Shown one piece after another: positions 10,101-21,354 of a stretch of 64,000 bases of DNA. Position 1 is the first letter of the stretch. Each line of letters begins with the position of its first letter. The stretch spans positions 7,844,001 to 7,908,000 of the forward strand of contig CATNEN010000007.1 of the NCBI GenBank assembly GCA_950097015.1, given 5' to 3'. Origin of the DNA: Macrostomum hystrix. Lineage: Eukaryota; Platyhelminthes; Macrostomidae. The notes beneath the pieces were generated by a model, which worked only from the letters and a program-made list of their open reading frames with translations, ran no database searches and was not told the origin of the DNA. A program made the position numbers and the translations under genes.

Positions 10101-13100
10101 GGTTGGAGACAGCAAATATAATCCCAGATACTGTAAGAACAGGGTTTCAGTTTCAGCCAGGGCGACTCGGTCCAGCTTTGCCTGCAGTTTCAGCGATAGT
10201 CTCTGCTCTCCTGGCTGGCCTAATTAATTTAAGACGCCACGATTTCAGCGGCCGCGAAGACACCCAGACCGCCGATCTGCCGAGCCCATCTCCAGCCGTA
10301 GGATTGGGAACTTTTCTAAGCCAAAATTTTCTTTCCTATCTTCCAGTTTTCCTCGCTCTTTTTTAAAAGTTTTTTTGCTTTTAGTCTAGATTAAAAAATA
10401 GCGCATTCCTTTGGAATCATAATTGCAGCTCCGTGCCTTTCTTAGAATTGTTGCAATGGACAGACAGACAGCAGACAGATACCCAGGACAGGACAGAGAC
10501 AGGACACACGGGTGGACACACGGAAAGGCGGACACACGGGACAGACAGGCAGACACACGGGACAGACAGGCAGACACACGGGACAGACAGGCAGACACAC
10601 GGGACAGACAGGCAGACACACAGGACAGACAGGCAGACACACGGGACAGACAGGCAGACACACGGGACAGACAGGCAGACACACGGGACAGACAGGCAGA
10701 CACACGGGACAGACAGGCAGACACACGGGACAGACAGGCAGACACACGGGACAGACAGGCAGACACACGGGACAGACAGGCAGACACACGGGACAGACAG
10801 AAAACAGACTCCGCAAATCAAGAAAGGTGTCGCAGCTTTTCAGCAAGCCGAATGGGTGTGTTGTGCGCACCCGAGGTGAAGAAACGGGGGAGGGACGGAG
10901 ATGGGGTGGCTGCTGTAGTGGATGGGGGATTCAAACTGACTCTTGGGTGGTGAGGATGAGGGGGGATAAATTATTAAGGAAGGCGCTCACACGAGCTGTT
11001 TGAGTAGGGAGGGATAAAATTAGAATGCGTGGTAGATGGTCGCGATGGGATCTGCAGGTTGAGAAGCGTTGAGTAGGGCTCACGGAGGCCTTTGTGCAGG
11101 CACCGGAATTGTGCACCAGCACTGCCTGTTGTTTCGCATTTGCTGCTACAGTCCGCTTCCCAATTTTCTCAAGCTAAACAGATCCCTAGACAGCCTGCTT
11201 CCCAATCCCGGTTAATCACAATTTGTTTATCGTTGGAGCAATAATTTCTGATCTTTCCTGTACCTTAGTTAATAGATTGACCTGTGCACCTGTCTGCCCA
11301 AATTTTCTTAAGCACTCCTATCTATCTTTTACAGCCTCATCCGTGAGCCTGACCAAAGCAATCTCACCCACCTGTCTCTGTATCTCACCCACCTGTCTCT
11401 GTATCTCACCCACCTGTCTCTGTATCTCACCCACCTGTCTCTGTATCTCACCCACCTGTCTCATTATCTCACCCTCCAATCTCATTATCTAACCCTCCTG
11501 TCTCATTATCTCACCCTCCTGTCTCATTATCTCATCCACCTGTCTCATTATCTCATCCACCTGCCTCATTATCTCACCCTCCTGTCTCATTATCTCATCA
11601 ACCTGTCTCATTATCTCATCTACCTGTCTCATTATCTCACCCTCCTGTCTCATTATCTCATCAACCTGTCTCATTATCTGAACCACCTGTCTTACACAAT
11701 CTCACCCAACCTGTCTCACACAATCTCACCCCACCTGTCTCACACAATCTCACCCACCTGTCTCATTATCTCACCCCACCTGTCTCACACAACCTCACCC
11801 CACCAGTCTCACACAATCTCACCCCACCTGTCTCACACAATCTCACCCCACCTGTCTCACACAACCTCACCCCACCTGTCTCACACAATCTCACCCCACC
11901 TGTCTCACACAATCTCACCCCACCTGTCTCACACAATCTCACCCCACCTGTCTCACACAATCTCACCCACCTGTCTCACACAATCTCACCCCACCTGTCT
12001 CACACAATCTCACCCCACCTGTCTCACACAATCTCACCCCACCTGTCTCACACAATCTCACCCCACCTGTCTCACACAATCTCACCCCACCTGTCTCACA
12101 CAATCTCACCCCACCTGTCTCACACAATCTCACCCCACCTGTCTCACACAATCTCACCCCACCTGTCTCACACAATCTCACCCCACCTGTCTCACACAAT
12201 CTCACCCACCTGTCTCATTATCTCACCCCACCTGTCTCACACAATCTCACCACATGTCTCCGTTCTTGACTGTCTTTGTGGCAGATGTCGGGAGAAGCCA
12301 ATAAGTGCGGAACAAACGCCGAAGCCTTTTAAACAGCCTGTCAGCATTCTTGGTACTCGCCAGTCAGCCAGAAGATCGAGAGCAACACGGGGAAAGTGCA
12401 GCGGAAGCTGCAGCTGCAAGGCAGCTATGGCAGAAGTGCAAGACGAAATTAGCAGTCAGCTCGGTCGCTTTAAGAGCTTCAGAAATTGGCGGCCCTGGAC
12501 AGCCAAGAAAATTTCTGCTTAATTAGCGGCGGGTTAAGCGATTAGATTTGATGACGTCACGGGGTTTGTCAGCCGAGGCAGACAGCGGACTATTTATAAC
12601 TCACGTTGCACCGGAAATCCGCAAATTCACCGTCAAAAAATGCACTTTTAGCTGGTAAATGTTTTTCAGGTGCCTTAAATCATTTAACAATTTCATACAG
12701 TAAACATGACTCACCTTCGACTCAGCTCGGCTTCTGCAGCTGCGGCCGCTGCGGCCAAGCTCTCCATCTCGTGCGCCGCTTCCTCGTCGGCATCGCTGCG
12801 GTCGCCGCCCTCGCCAAAGTTGTTGCCTCGCTTGCGTCTGAAGTTTAGCGAGACGAATCACAGAAAACTCTAACTGAGGCTGCTCATTTCAATATCCTTT
12901 CTGACCCACATCTTCCCTGACCCACATCCTCCCTGACCCGGATCCTCTCTGACCCACATCCTCCCTGACCCGGATCCTTTCTAAACCACATTCTCCCTGA
13001 CCCGCATCCTCTCTGATCCACATCCTCCCTGACCCACAGCGTCCATGACCCACATCCTCCCTGACCCGGATCCTCTCTGACCCACATCCTTTCTGACCCA

Positions 13101-14200
13101 CATCCTCCCTGACCCACATCGTCCATGACCCACATCGTCCATGACCCACATCCTCCCTGACCCACATCCTCCGTGACCCACATCTTCTCTGACCCGCATC
13201 CTCCGTGACCCAAACACTAAGTTGCTACAAGCCAACAGATCCACAAAGAGCACAGAGTCGACTGAGTTGAGCCCTCTTATGAAAGCAAAGGCAAATCAGG
13301 CAGCGAATGCGGTGCGGGTCGCAGTCGATGCAAAAGCTTTGGCGCTTTGATAAACTGAACAATGGCTTGCACTCCAGTCACTGCAGATACCATAGAAACG
13401 CACTGATAAGGCAGGACTTTCAAGGAAACATTTGGCCCCCCAAAGACCCCCCATCCCCCAGATTGAGAAGCAGACAAGGCAGGTGGATGGAGCGCCAGCG
13501 CCAGTAGGAACAGATGAGCTGAGATAGGAAAAACACGACAACTCGAATGAGCCATCGACATCGGGATCTTGAGTCCCCTCTCTGTCCCGCATCTGCCCGC
13601 CTGCGGACGCGAATGGAACAAGAGAATGGGGGATTGGAGTCCCTCATGAGAACGGCCCGCGTCTTTCCTTCCTCTGCCAAGCAATGCCCCGGCGTCCCGT
13701 GAATGGCGATGAATTATTAATCAGACTCATTCTCCCGTGTGCGGAGCAGAAGTGACCCACTGAAGAAGAGGACGAGGAGGGAAGGATATCGGAGTGGATG
13801 GCTGAGCCAGCTCAGATGCAGGTGCTGCTGCTGCTGCTGCAGCTTAGCGAGATAATAAACAAAGATCATTCGGCTAATGTTAGTGGCAGTTTCTCTGCTT
13901 AGGCTTGCTGGGGAACTATCTATTTTGGGATTTCTTAGCCCCTGAGTGAGCTGGACTAGCAATCCACCGGACTCACCCCAGCAGTTGGCGATGAAAGCAG
14001 AATTTGCACACCGCCAGAATCACCAGCACAAGCGCCACCCCGCCGACCGCGCCAAGGACCAGAAACAGCAACAGGAGGCCGACCGAGTTGCCGCCGACAC
14101 CGCCGCCAGTGACGCCAGTGACGCCACCGATGATGCCGTCGAGGAGGCCGCCGCCGACGCCGCGACCTCCGCTGCTGGCGCCTCCGGCCGACGTGGCCAT
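6963..14200 (-). CDS. CBARP: CBARP-like regulator of voltage-gated calcium channel beta subunits, 5 exons
   Basis: Exons 14200-13977, 12837-12715, 9895-9669, 9586-9511 and 9357-6963 join in phase to about 1014 codons ending in TGA, each bounded by AG and GTGAG-type donors. A Gly-rich outer N-terminus leads to one membrane helix (about residues 39-66) and a long Gln/Ser/Pro-rich cytoplasmic tail with several polyQ tracts. From memory of vertebrate CBARP (BARP/Dos), three tail motifs match: LWQLRSSIE (about 8507-8553), RDSGYKSLES (8146-8170) and RDYSIDEKTSAIFNEFLR (7529-7583), plus a basic RRKFSEDRR block. The vertebrate protein binds Cav beta subunits and damps calcium current and exocytosis. 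Topology and motif identity support homology; function is inferred. The start is the first ATG after an in-frame stop; an exon further upstream is possible. All four introns are present; the largest carries minisatellites. Confidence 0.8.
9897..10043. repeat. 28-bp repeat, 5 copies, each with GC-box and inverted CCAAT
   Basis: Units contain gggcggggattggctggtta: a GC-box (GGGCGGGG) directly followed by ATTGG, the reverse of CCAAT. Three units are intact and the two outer ones have a weakened GC-box. The array abuts the 3' splice site of CBARP-like exon 3. Confidence 0.85.
10531..10801. repeat. 21-bp minisatellite, about 13 copies
   Basis: Core gggacagacaggcagacaca, lying in intron 2 of the CBARP-like gene. 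The array is nearly perfect and open in five frames because the unit is a multiple of 3. Confidence 0.95.
11366..12251. repeat. Three-stage minisatellite: two 21-bp families then a 24-bp family
   Basis: Three related blocks share cctgtctc. Units of ctcacccacctgtctctgta run from 11366 to about 11462, units around cattatctcaccctcctgtc to about 11690, and 24-bp units around caccccacctgtctcacaca to 12251. All lie in intron 2 of the CBARP-like gene. Confidence 0.93.
12893..13211. repeat. 16-bp minisatellite, about 20 copies
   Basis: Unit tgacccacatcctccc with many point variants (gtccatg, cggatcc), in intron 1 of the CBARP-like gene. The period of 16 breaks any reading frame. Confidence 0.93.
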
Positions 14201-15965
14201 GGCCTTGGAGAAGCGATCAGCAGAGGAATCGGGACCCTTCAAGCTGCTCTTTCTCTACCCGGAGTCTCCCGGTGTCTCAAATCCGCTTTTGTGTTTTTGA
14301 ATCGAGCAGCTGCTGATGGTGAGGGGCAGGTTCTTGCCTCTGCTCCAGCCTCTGCTGCCGCTGCTGCCGCTGCTGCTGCTGCTGCTGCTGCCGCTGCTGC
14401 TGCTGCTGCTGCTCAGTGTGCTCGCGGATCGACCCCGCGATCATGAGCCTGAGCTGCTAGCCTGTCTGCCTGCCCTCTGTTTGCCAGGTGGGAGGGTGGG
14501 GGCGCCGAGGGAGGCTAACGGGGGGAGAAGCTGGGAGCTGCTAGCTGAATTTTTGGTGGGCCTGCCCGTCGGGGGGTGGCGGGGCTTAGGCGCAGAAGGA
14601 ACAATGGAGGGGAAAGAGGGATGAGAAATTGGGATAGGGGAGCGGGAAATAGAGGGACAGATTTCTCGGATTGGGGATTTTCGCCGGTATGGGAAGAGAG
14701 CCAGAGAGGCGGGGAGGCAAGGAACTGCCAGAAGCCGCGATGCCAACGAGAAGTACTCTGGAAGCGGGCGGGCTGGAGCGAGAGTGGCAGCCAGTGGGCC
14801 GGGCGCGGAGTCCGGCCAGTCAGGAGGCTGGGGGTCTGGCGCGGCCTGGCCAGCCCCGGTGATATAGGCCGAGCCGCGGGACCGCCGCCTCCCCCGGACC
14901 TGCAGCCGGCGCGGCTATTGGGCCTGCAGACCGAACCAGCCACAGGTGAGCAGCCAGTGCTCATCCATGCCGCTACTCAACTTGGCCTCAACCTTCGACC
15001 GTCGCTTGGCACACGGGACTCGGATTGAAGCGATAAAATGGGGATGGGAATGCGAGAGGGGAAATGTAGGGCCAAGTAGGCACAATGGGATGGGAATCGG
15101 CAGTTTCGCTAGCAGCCTCCTCGTAACCCTGTCGCTTTTATCCCAGATTTCGTCCAGGATTCATCCGCTGTTGCCACTCCATCAGATCCAGCCTCGGCTT
15201 CCCCATTGCTCTCCAACCGACTCCAAGCAGCTGTGCCTCAGCCGCTTCGTCTATCTTACTAAGCACCTGTCGATCTCACACTATCCCCTATCAATTTTAC
15301 TCTGATTTTATTTATTTTTTTATTTTTTCAATCTTATGCTCGTATTTATCAATCTCCGTTTGCCACTATCAATCTCCCTCTGCCCGCATCAATCTCACTT
15401 TGTTCAATGCAATCTCACTCTTAATTATAAAAAATCTTGCTTCTTAATTTTACTCATCCACCCTGTCAGCCTACAGCACCCTCGCTGCTTTTCTGTTTAA
15501 TAAAACAATATCAATATAACAATATCAAAGCAGTTTAAAATGCTTTGAATATTTTTTTAGCTAAAATAATTAGAGCAGAAGCCAAGTCACTCAGGGCAAA
15601 GTACTTCTTCCCTAAAGTGCTTTTCTTGACGTCATTCTCGACAAAAGCGAGCGATTGAATTCAATAGTTTGGCACGTTTTTTCAGCTTAAATAATTTTTG
15701 CCATCATTGTCAGAAACAATGGAAGAGCACACAAAGGTGGAGTCTGCCATCCATTTTGGGTTGTTTTTATCTGCCAAGGGCAAACAGACCCTCCACCCGC
15801 ATCCAAGACACACCTGGCTACCCTGCGCAGCTTCCATCCGATGACGTCATCGCTTTTTTTCCATTTCTGATGAGAAAAAACACTGCGACGTTTCGGAAAG
15901 GCGGCGCGAGGAGTTTTTTTACTGGAATTTTTAGAACAAAAAATTGGCTAGGCTAATATCTCTAG
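14201..15965. other. Presumed promoter/5' region of the CBARP-like gene
   Basis: This region lies upstream of the chosen start. It includes a CTG/CAG-rich run at about 14345-14420 and a GC-rich block to about 15000, then AT-rich DNA. No other coding exon with family similarity was found. A non-coding first exon may lie here. Confidence 0.45.
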
Positions 15966-16262
15966 ATGAGGTTCTACCCCAGTGGTTAGGGCGTCGGACT
16001 CACGACTTGAAGGTCGGGGGTTCGATTCCCGACTCCACTGGAACAATTTGTGTCCTTTTGCAAGACTCTTAACTCTGGATTGCTTCAGTTCACCCAGCTG
16101 TTAAATGGTTACCAGCGTTAAGTAATTGAGAGTGGGTGTGGCGTCCCCCCAGTCCATGGACTGAACAGCCGTACGCAGCCTTCAGCTGCGCTGCACAATA
16201 GCTGCGGCTGTGCTGTCGGCTGCACATCTGGCCCAAATTGGGTCAGGTTTAATCAATTATTT
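15966..16262 (+). mobile_element. tRNA-derived SINE, family B, near full length
   Basis: A tRNA-like head (box A around ccagtggttagggcgtcgg, box B gggttcgattcccg) is followed by a body with cagttcacccagctgttaaa. A tail block contains the perfect palindrome cagtccatggactg and ends aatcaattattt. Body and tail recur at 16330, 28293, 33903 and 46135, which defines a repeated family. It is not a functional tRNA: the acceptor and D stems do not fold. Confidence 0.85.
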
Positions 16263-16329
16263 GATTTTTTATTTGAAAATATTAGAAAAAAATAAGACTA
16301 AAATACAAATACAAAAATAAGATAGACAC

Positions 16330-16440
16330 CAAATTTACTTGGGCCAGATGTGGACAGCCACGGCGCGTCCAAATGCTGTGTACAGCTTTTTCAGTCCACG
16401 GACTGGTAGTTTGCCACACCAACCCAAAATTTAATTTGTC
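16330..16440 (-). mobile_element. SINE family B, inverted 3' fragment
   Basis: The reverse complement carries ggtgtggc, cagtccgtggactgaa and ctgtccacatctggccc, matching the tail of the adjacent SINE. The pair is arranged tail to tail, separated by about 70 bp of AT-rich DNA. Confidence 0.75.
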
Positions 16441-16899
16441 AATCAAATCAACAAGCCGACATAGATTGTTGATTGAGGTTCGTGAGAGATAGTCAGATGA
16501 TTGATAAAAAGACAGGCGATAGCATGCATAGGTGCAACTGTGGCACAGGTGCGCAAATTGCTACACTGCCATGTGGCAACAAAGCGCCAAGGCAGAGACT
16601 CAAGCCATTGAATTAATAAGCCCCCACACTGCATGTACACACGGGTGCCTGCGCTTGCCCGCCATACATTGGCCTTTTCTATCCTTTGAAAGTGTCAGAG
16701 AAGACTCGAGTTGCTGTTGCAATGCTGAGTAGGCACATTATCCTTGTAGCAGCAAAATATAACTGATTATAAGAGGAAGGAATGCTACACGTGCTAGCTG
16801 GCAGTCACCTGACGTCAGTGACTAAGAGACCATAGTTAGACAATCCTTGTGCATACATGCCACAGCCGTCAGCATGGGCTGATTGACACTATCTATTGC
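16441..16899. other. Intergenic, nothing recognised
   Basis: Unique sequence between a SINE and a minisatellite. No gene was seen. Confidence 0.6.
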
Positions 16900-17870
16900 T
16901 AATTGTCACTTGCTGTAAACTGTCAACAGCTGTCAAATGTCATTAGCTGTCAACTGTCACCAACCGTCAATTGTCACTAGCTTTTAACTGTCACCAGCTG
17001 TAAACTGTCACCAGCTGTAAACTGTCACCAGCTGTAAACTGTCACCAGCTGTCAACTGTCACCAGCTGTAAACTGTCACCAGCTGTCAACTGTCACCAGC
17101 TGTAAACTGTCACCAGCTGTCAACTGTCACCAGCTGTAAACTGTCACCAGCTGTCAACTGTCACCAGCTGTCAACTGTCACCAGCTGTAAATTGTCACCA
17201 GCTGTAAATTGTCACCAGCTGTCAATTGTCACTAGCTTTCAACTGTCACCAGCTGTAATTGTCACCAGCTGTCAATTGTCACTAGCTTTTAACTGTCACC
17301 AGCTGTAATTGTCACCAGCTGTAAATTGTCACCAGCTGTAAACTGTCACCAGCTGTAAATTGTCACCAGCTGTAAATTGTCACCAGCTGTCAATTGTCAC
17401 TAGCTTTCAACTGTCACCAGCTGTAATTGTCACCAGCTGTCAATTGTCACTAGCTTTCAACTGTCACCAGCTGTAATTGTCACCAGCTGTAAATTGTCAC
17501 CAGCTGTCAACTGTCATTAGCTGTCAACTGTCACCAACCGTCAATTGTCACTATCTATCAACTGTCACCAGCTGTCAACTTTCACCAGCTGTCAACTGTC
17601 ATTAGGTGTCAACTGTCACCAACCGTCAATTGTCACTATCTATCAACTGTCACTAGCTGTCAACTGTCACTAGCTGTCAACTGTCACCAACCGTCAATTG
17701 TCACTATCTATCAACTGTCACCAGCTGTCAACTGTCACTAGCTGTCAACTGTCACCAACCGTCAATTGTCACTATCTATCAACTGTCACTAGCTGTCAAC
17801 TGTCATTATCCGTCAAATGTCACTAGCAGTCGACTTTCACTAGCAGTCAGGTGACACTGGCTGTCAATGT
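16900..17870. repeat. 17-bp minisatellite with an E-box in most units, over 50 copies
   Basis: Unit tgtcaccagctgtcaac with variants ctagctt, ctatcta and ccaaccg. Most units in the first two thirds contain CAGCTG, the palindromic E-box core. Variant blocks recur in order, for example the segment ending ctagctttcaactgtcacc. Confidence 0.93.
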
Positions 17871-18536
17871 CAGTTGTCACTAACAGTCTCGAATCGGAAT
17901 TATCAAAGTCGAAAACTTGGCGTCAGTCTCTCTTGCAACAGCCCAGTCAGTGGTTGCCGCGGAGCAGCATTGAGTGCAGCAGACCTCACTGACAGGAGAA
18001 AAACTGGATATTTTCTCGCCGGCATCAGACGCAGACAAGAAAGATCCCAGATTCGATCCCAAAGCTGGCAATAAAATGAATGATGGCTGCAAGTGATTCT
18101 GCAGGGAGTTGAGCCGGCTGTACTCACACAGATAGTGAGTCCCTCGTGCATTATTAATTCGATTTGGGACGCCAGAGGGGGAAGCTGGGGCGTGGCAGCC
18201 TTTCAAGTCCCCCTCATCAGCGAAGCAGTTTCACTTGCCCACCTGCCAGGGACTCCCGTTTCGGCCATGCTGGAATCGATCCCGCAGGCCTCATAAAGTC
18301 AGGAGGCCGACAATGCGCTAGCATTGATTGCCGATTGCCCGGCAATAGGAATTCATTATTAAACTGGAAAAGGCCGTTCACTTGCCGGCACTGTGATCCC
18401 CACTTGCTGATCCCAGCACGGAAGTTCAAGAGCTCCTCTGTAGTCACTCCCGTTCTCTCTGAGATTCTCAATGCGATTCCATAGTCATCTCTACCCCTAA
18501 TCACCCCCTTATCTCCTAATCCACCCCTCTACGCTA
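17871..18536. other. Intergenic, nothing recognised
   Basis: Short open frames exist on both strands but show no family motif or splice context. Confidence 0.55.
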
Positions 18537-18805
18537 ACCGACTCCACCATGGTCTTGTAAACCCTCTAGTAAACTCCACCTTAGTCTTGTAAACCCCATA
18601 CCCCTCTAGTAAACTCCCCCTTGGTCTTGTAAACCCCATACCTCTCTATAGTAAACTCCACCTTGGTCTTCCTTGTAAACCCCATACCCCTCTAGTAAAC
18701 TCCACATTGGTCTTCCTTGTAAACCCCATACCCCTCTAGTAAACTCCACCTTGGTCTTGTAAACCCCATACCCCTCTAGTAAACTCCACCTTGGTCTTGT
18801 AAAGC
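18537..18805. repeat. About 40-bp repeat, 7 imperfect copies
   Basis: Units contain ccttggtcttgtaaacccc and atacccctctagtaaactcc. Copies differ by short insertions such as an extra cttc before cttgtaaac. Confidence 0.88.
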
Positions 18806-19190
18806 CTCCGCGATTCCATGAGGAAACTCCACAATGGCCTTATAAATAATTTGTAACTAGAGCAAACTGCATGGTATTTTAACTGTCTATGTACTAAATT
18901 CTATGTACTAAACTCCTGACATTGCTCTCTAATATATCTGAGAAGTTCGCGCTACTTGTCAAAAGGAACAGAAGTCTGTCCATTTGAATAATTGATTTCT
19001 TAATTCATTGACTGGCTCAATTGTCAAGGGACTTCTGCAATACTTGTGCGACTGTCCAGTGATTTTCCGGTGAATAGGAGATAAGAAACGATAAGTTTAA
19101 ATTCACGCAAAACGTCTGCGCTAGGATTCACGATTGAAGCGCCATTTCTGGACTCTCTAACCGGAAGGAATTGCATTCGTTATAAACTTG
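18806..19190. other. Intergenic, nothing recognised
   Basis: AT-rich unique DNA with no gene evidence. Confidence 0.6.
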
Positions 19191-20106
19191 CCATAGACAT
19201 GGCATTCCCGGAACCCGATGCGTCATTCTGGGATCGCGTTGATGCCATTTCCGGAGCCTGGTGCATTGGTTCTGCCCAAAGACAGAAATTAGTGGAGAGA
19301 ACTGCCACTTTGGGTTTGAACTGGCAGAGAGAACAAGTTACAAGCCGTGGTAAGAAATCGGGGTTGTGGGGGCGAAGCCCCCACTTTCTACCATAGAATA
19401 TGTTTAGCTAAGCTATGTCATAAGATAAATAGCACAAGGAAAGGAAATCTATCGGATATTAAGCCCGAGAGAATCTAAGACGACCTGAACCTAGACGAGC
19501 ATCTAAAATCGTCTGAAATGGAGCACGGCAGCTACCCGAGTGGTTTACTGGATATTTCTCGCGAAGACGTGGTAGGTCTTTCGCTAAAAGAACTCAAGAA
19601 GAGGATAAACGCCGAGAAACATGATATCTGCCTGTCCTACATTGAGAACGAGTTGAGTGCATTGTCGACTAATCAACTGGACGTTTCAACGGTGGATGAG
19701 TACTTCGACACCAATGGACTTCGGCTGAAGACTCCAATGGACTCGGTCATAATTAACGAGGTAAATGCCAAGGTAGACAACTTGGAGAAGAGATGCCCAA
19801 ATGCAATCAGTGTTTCCAAGCAAGGAGTGTGCTGCTGTGCGAAAACTTACTAATATTTTTCGCCACTCGAGGAATCGACATCGTTCGGGAGACATGCCCT
19901 ATCGAGATTCTGGCTGACCGCATACGTTTGTTTTTTGGTTTGATTCGTTGCAAGGACGGTGAATTGTATTCTCCATCGACGTTGATCGCATACCGAGCTG
20001 CTTTGTTCCGATACTTCCGACGCGTGCATGGCATTAAGAGGTTTTACCATAGACATGACATTCCCGGATCGTGTTGGCATCCCAGAAACGACACAGAGGG
20101 GTAGCA
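19191..20106 (+). mobile_element. Crypton-like tyrosine recombinase fragment, frameshifted
   Basis: Two overlapping open frames (19518-19853 and 19793-20104) look like one broken gene. The second reads LADRIRLFFGLIRCKDG followed by YSPSTLIAYRAALFRYFRR, which resembles the core-binding domain of animal Crypton/DUF3504-type tyrosine recombinases. The catalytic Arg-His-Arg-Tyr part is absent. The stretch is bracketed by a direct repeat, ccatagacatg(g/a)cattcccgga, at 19191-19212 and 20047-20068. It may be a decayed DNA transposon or a captured domain; the family call rests on one short domain. Confidence 0.45.
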
Positions 20107-20545
20107 AATTTAGAGGGAATGACTTTTTGGTTGTGTAATTTAGCAGCCGAGTCGTTTAAAACTTTTTGGTCTATGGGAAAAGTCGACCGACAGAGAAAGA
20201 GAACAGACGCAGGGGGCAATCGGCAAGAAGAAGAAGACATTTTCTGAGTAGCGAATGGATTATAGAGAGAAACAAAACAAGATAAGGAATTCGAGCGAGC
20301 ATAAAATTGTTTTATCCCCTTATGGGATTGTCTGTTAAACAGCCCAGGGGTTAAAAATCGTTGGGTGGGAAGGCTGCATGCAGGAGGGGATTTAGGCGGC
20401 TGCAGCAATCTGAGCATGGCAGCCGGTGGGTCGCATAAACCATTGAGGATTCTAATCCCGAGGTGAAAATCACGCGCCCATCCGACTTGCTAACATGCGG
20501 CATTCACAACACTGGGCTTTGGCTCAAGATGAGAGGTAGGAGAAG
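20107..20545. other. Intergenic, nothing recognised
   Basis: Unique DNA between the recombinase fragment and the CAGA/CAGG array. Confidence 0.55.
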
Positions 20546-21354
20546 AGAGACGGACAGACAGACAGGCAGGCAGACAGACAGTCAGGCAGACAGACAGACA
20601 GACAGGCAGACAGACAGACAGAAAGACAGGCAGACAGACGGACAGACAGACGGACAGACAGGCAGACAGACAGACAAGTAGACAGACAGACGGACAGACA
20701 GACGGTCCGACAGACAGGCAGACAGGCAGACAGACAGGCAGACAGACAGGCAGACAGACAGGCAGACAGGCAGGCAGACAGACAGGCAGACAGGCAGACA
20801 GACAGGCAGACAGGCAGACAGACAGACAGACAGGCAGACAGACAGACAGAAAGACAGGCAGACGGACAGACAGGCAGACAGACAGACAAGTAGACAGACA
20901 GACGGACAGACAGGCAGACAGACAGACAGGCAGACAGACAGACAGACAGGCAGACAGACAGACAGAAAGACAGGCAGACAGACGGACAGACAGACGGACA
21001 GACAGGCAGACAGACAGACAAGTAGACAGACAGACGGACAGACAGACGGTCCGACAGACAGGCAGACAGGCAGACAGACAGACAGACAGGCAGACAGACA
21101 GACAGAAAGACAGGCAGACAGACGGACAGACAGACGGACAGACAGGCAGACAGACAGACAAGTAGACAGACAGACGGACAGACAGACGGTCCGACAGACA
21201 GGCAGACAGGCAGACAGACAGGCAGACAGGCAGGCAGACAGACAGGCAGGCAGGCAGGCAGACAGACAGGCAGACAGGCAGACAGACAGGCAGGCAGACA
21301 GACAGGCAGACAGGCAGACAGACAGGCAGACAGACAGGCAGACAGGCAGGCAGA
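20546..21354. repeat. CAGA/CAGG tetranucleotide array with higher-order units
   Basis: The base period is 4 (cagacagg). Marker variants such as caagtagacagac and acggtccgacagac recur; the last two copies of each are about 139-140 bp apart, which shows segmental duplication inside the array. One frame is open for over 300 codons on the minus strand, as expected for a 4-bp repeat with few stops. Confidence 0.93.

Noticed and set aside
15966..16040. A true tRNA gene
   Set aside because: A and B boxes are present, but the acceptor and D stems do not pair and the body belongs to a dispersed repeat.
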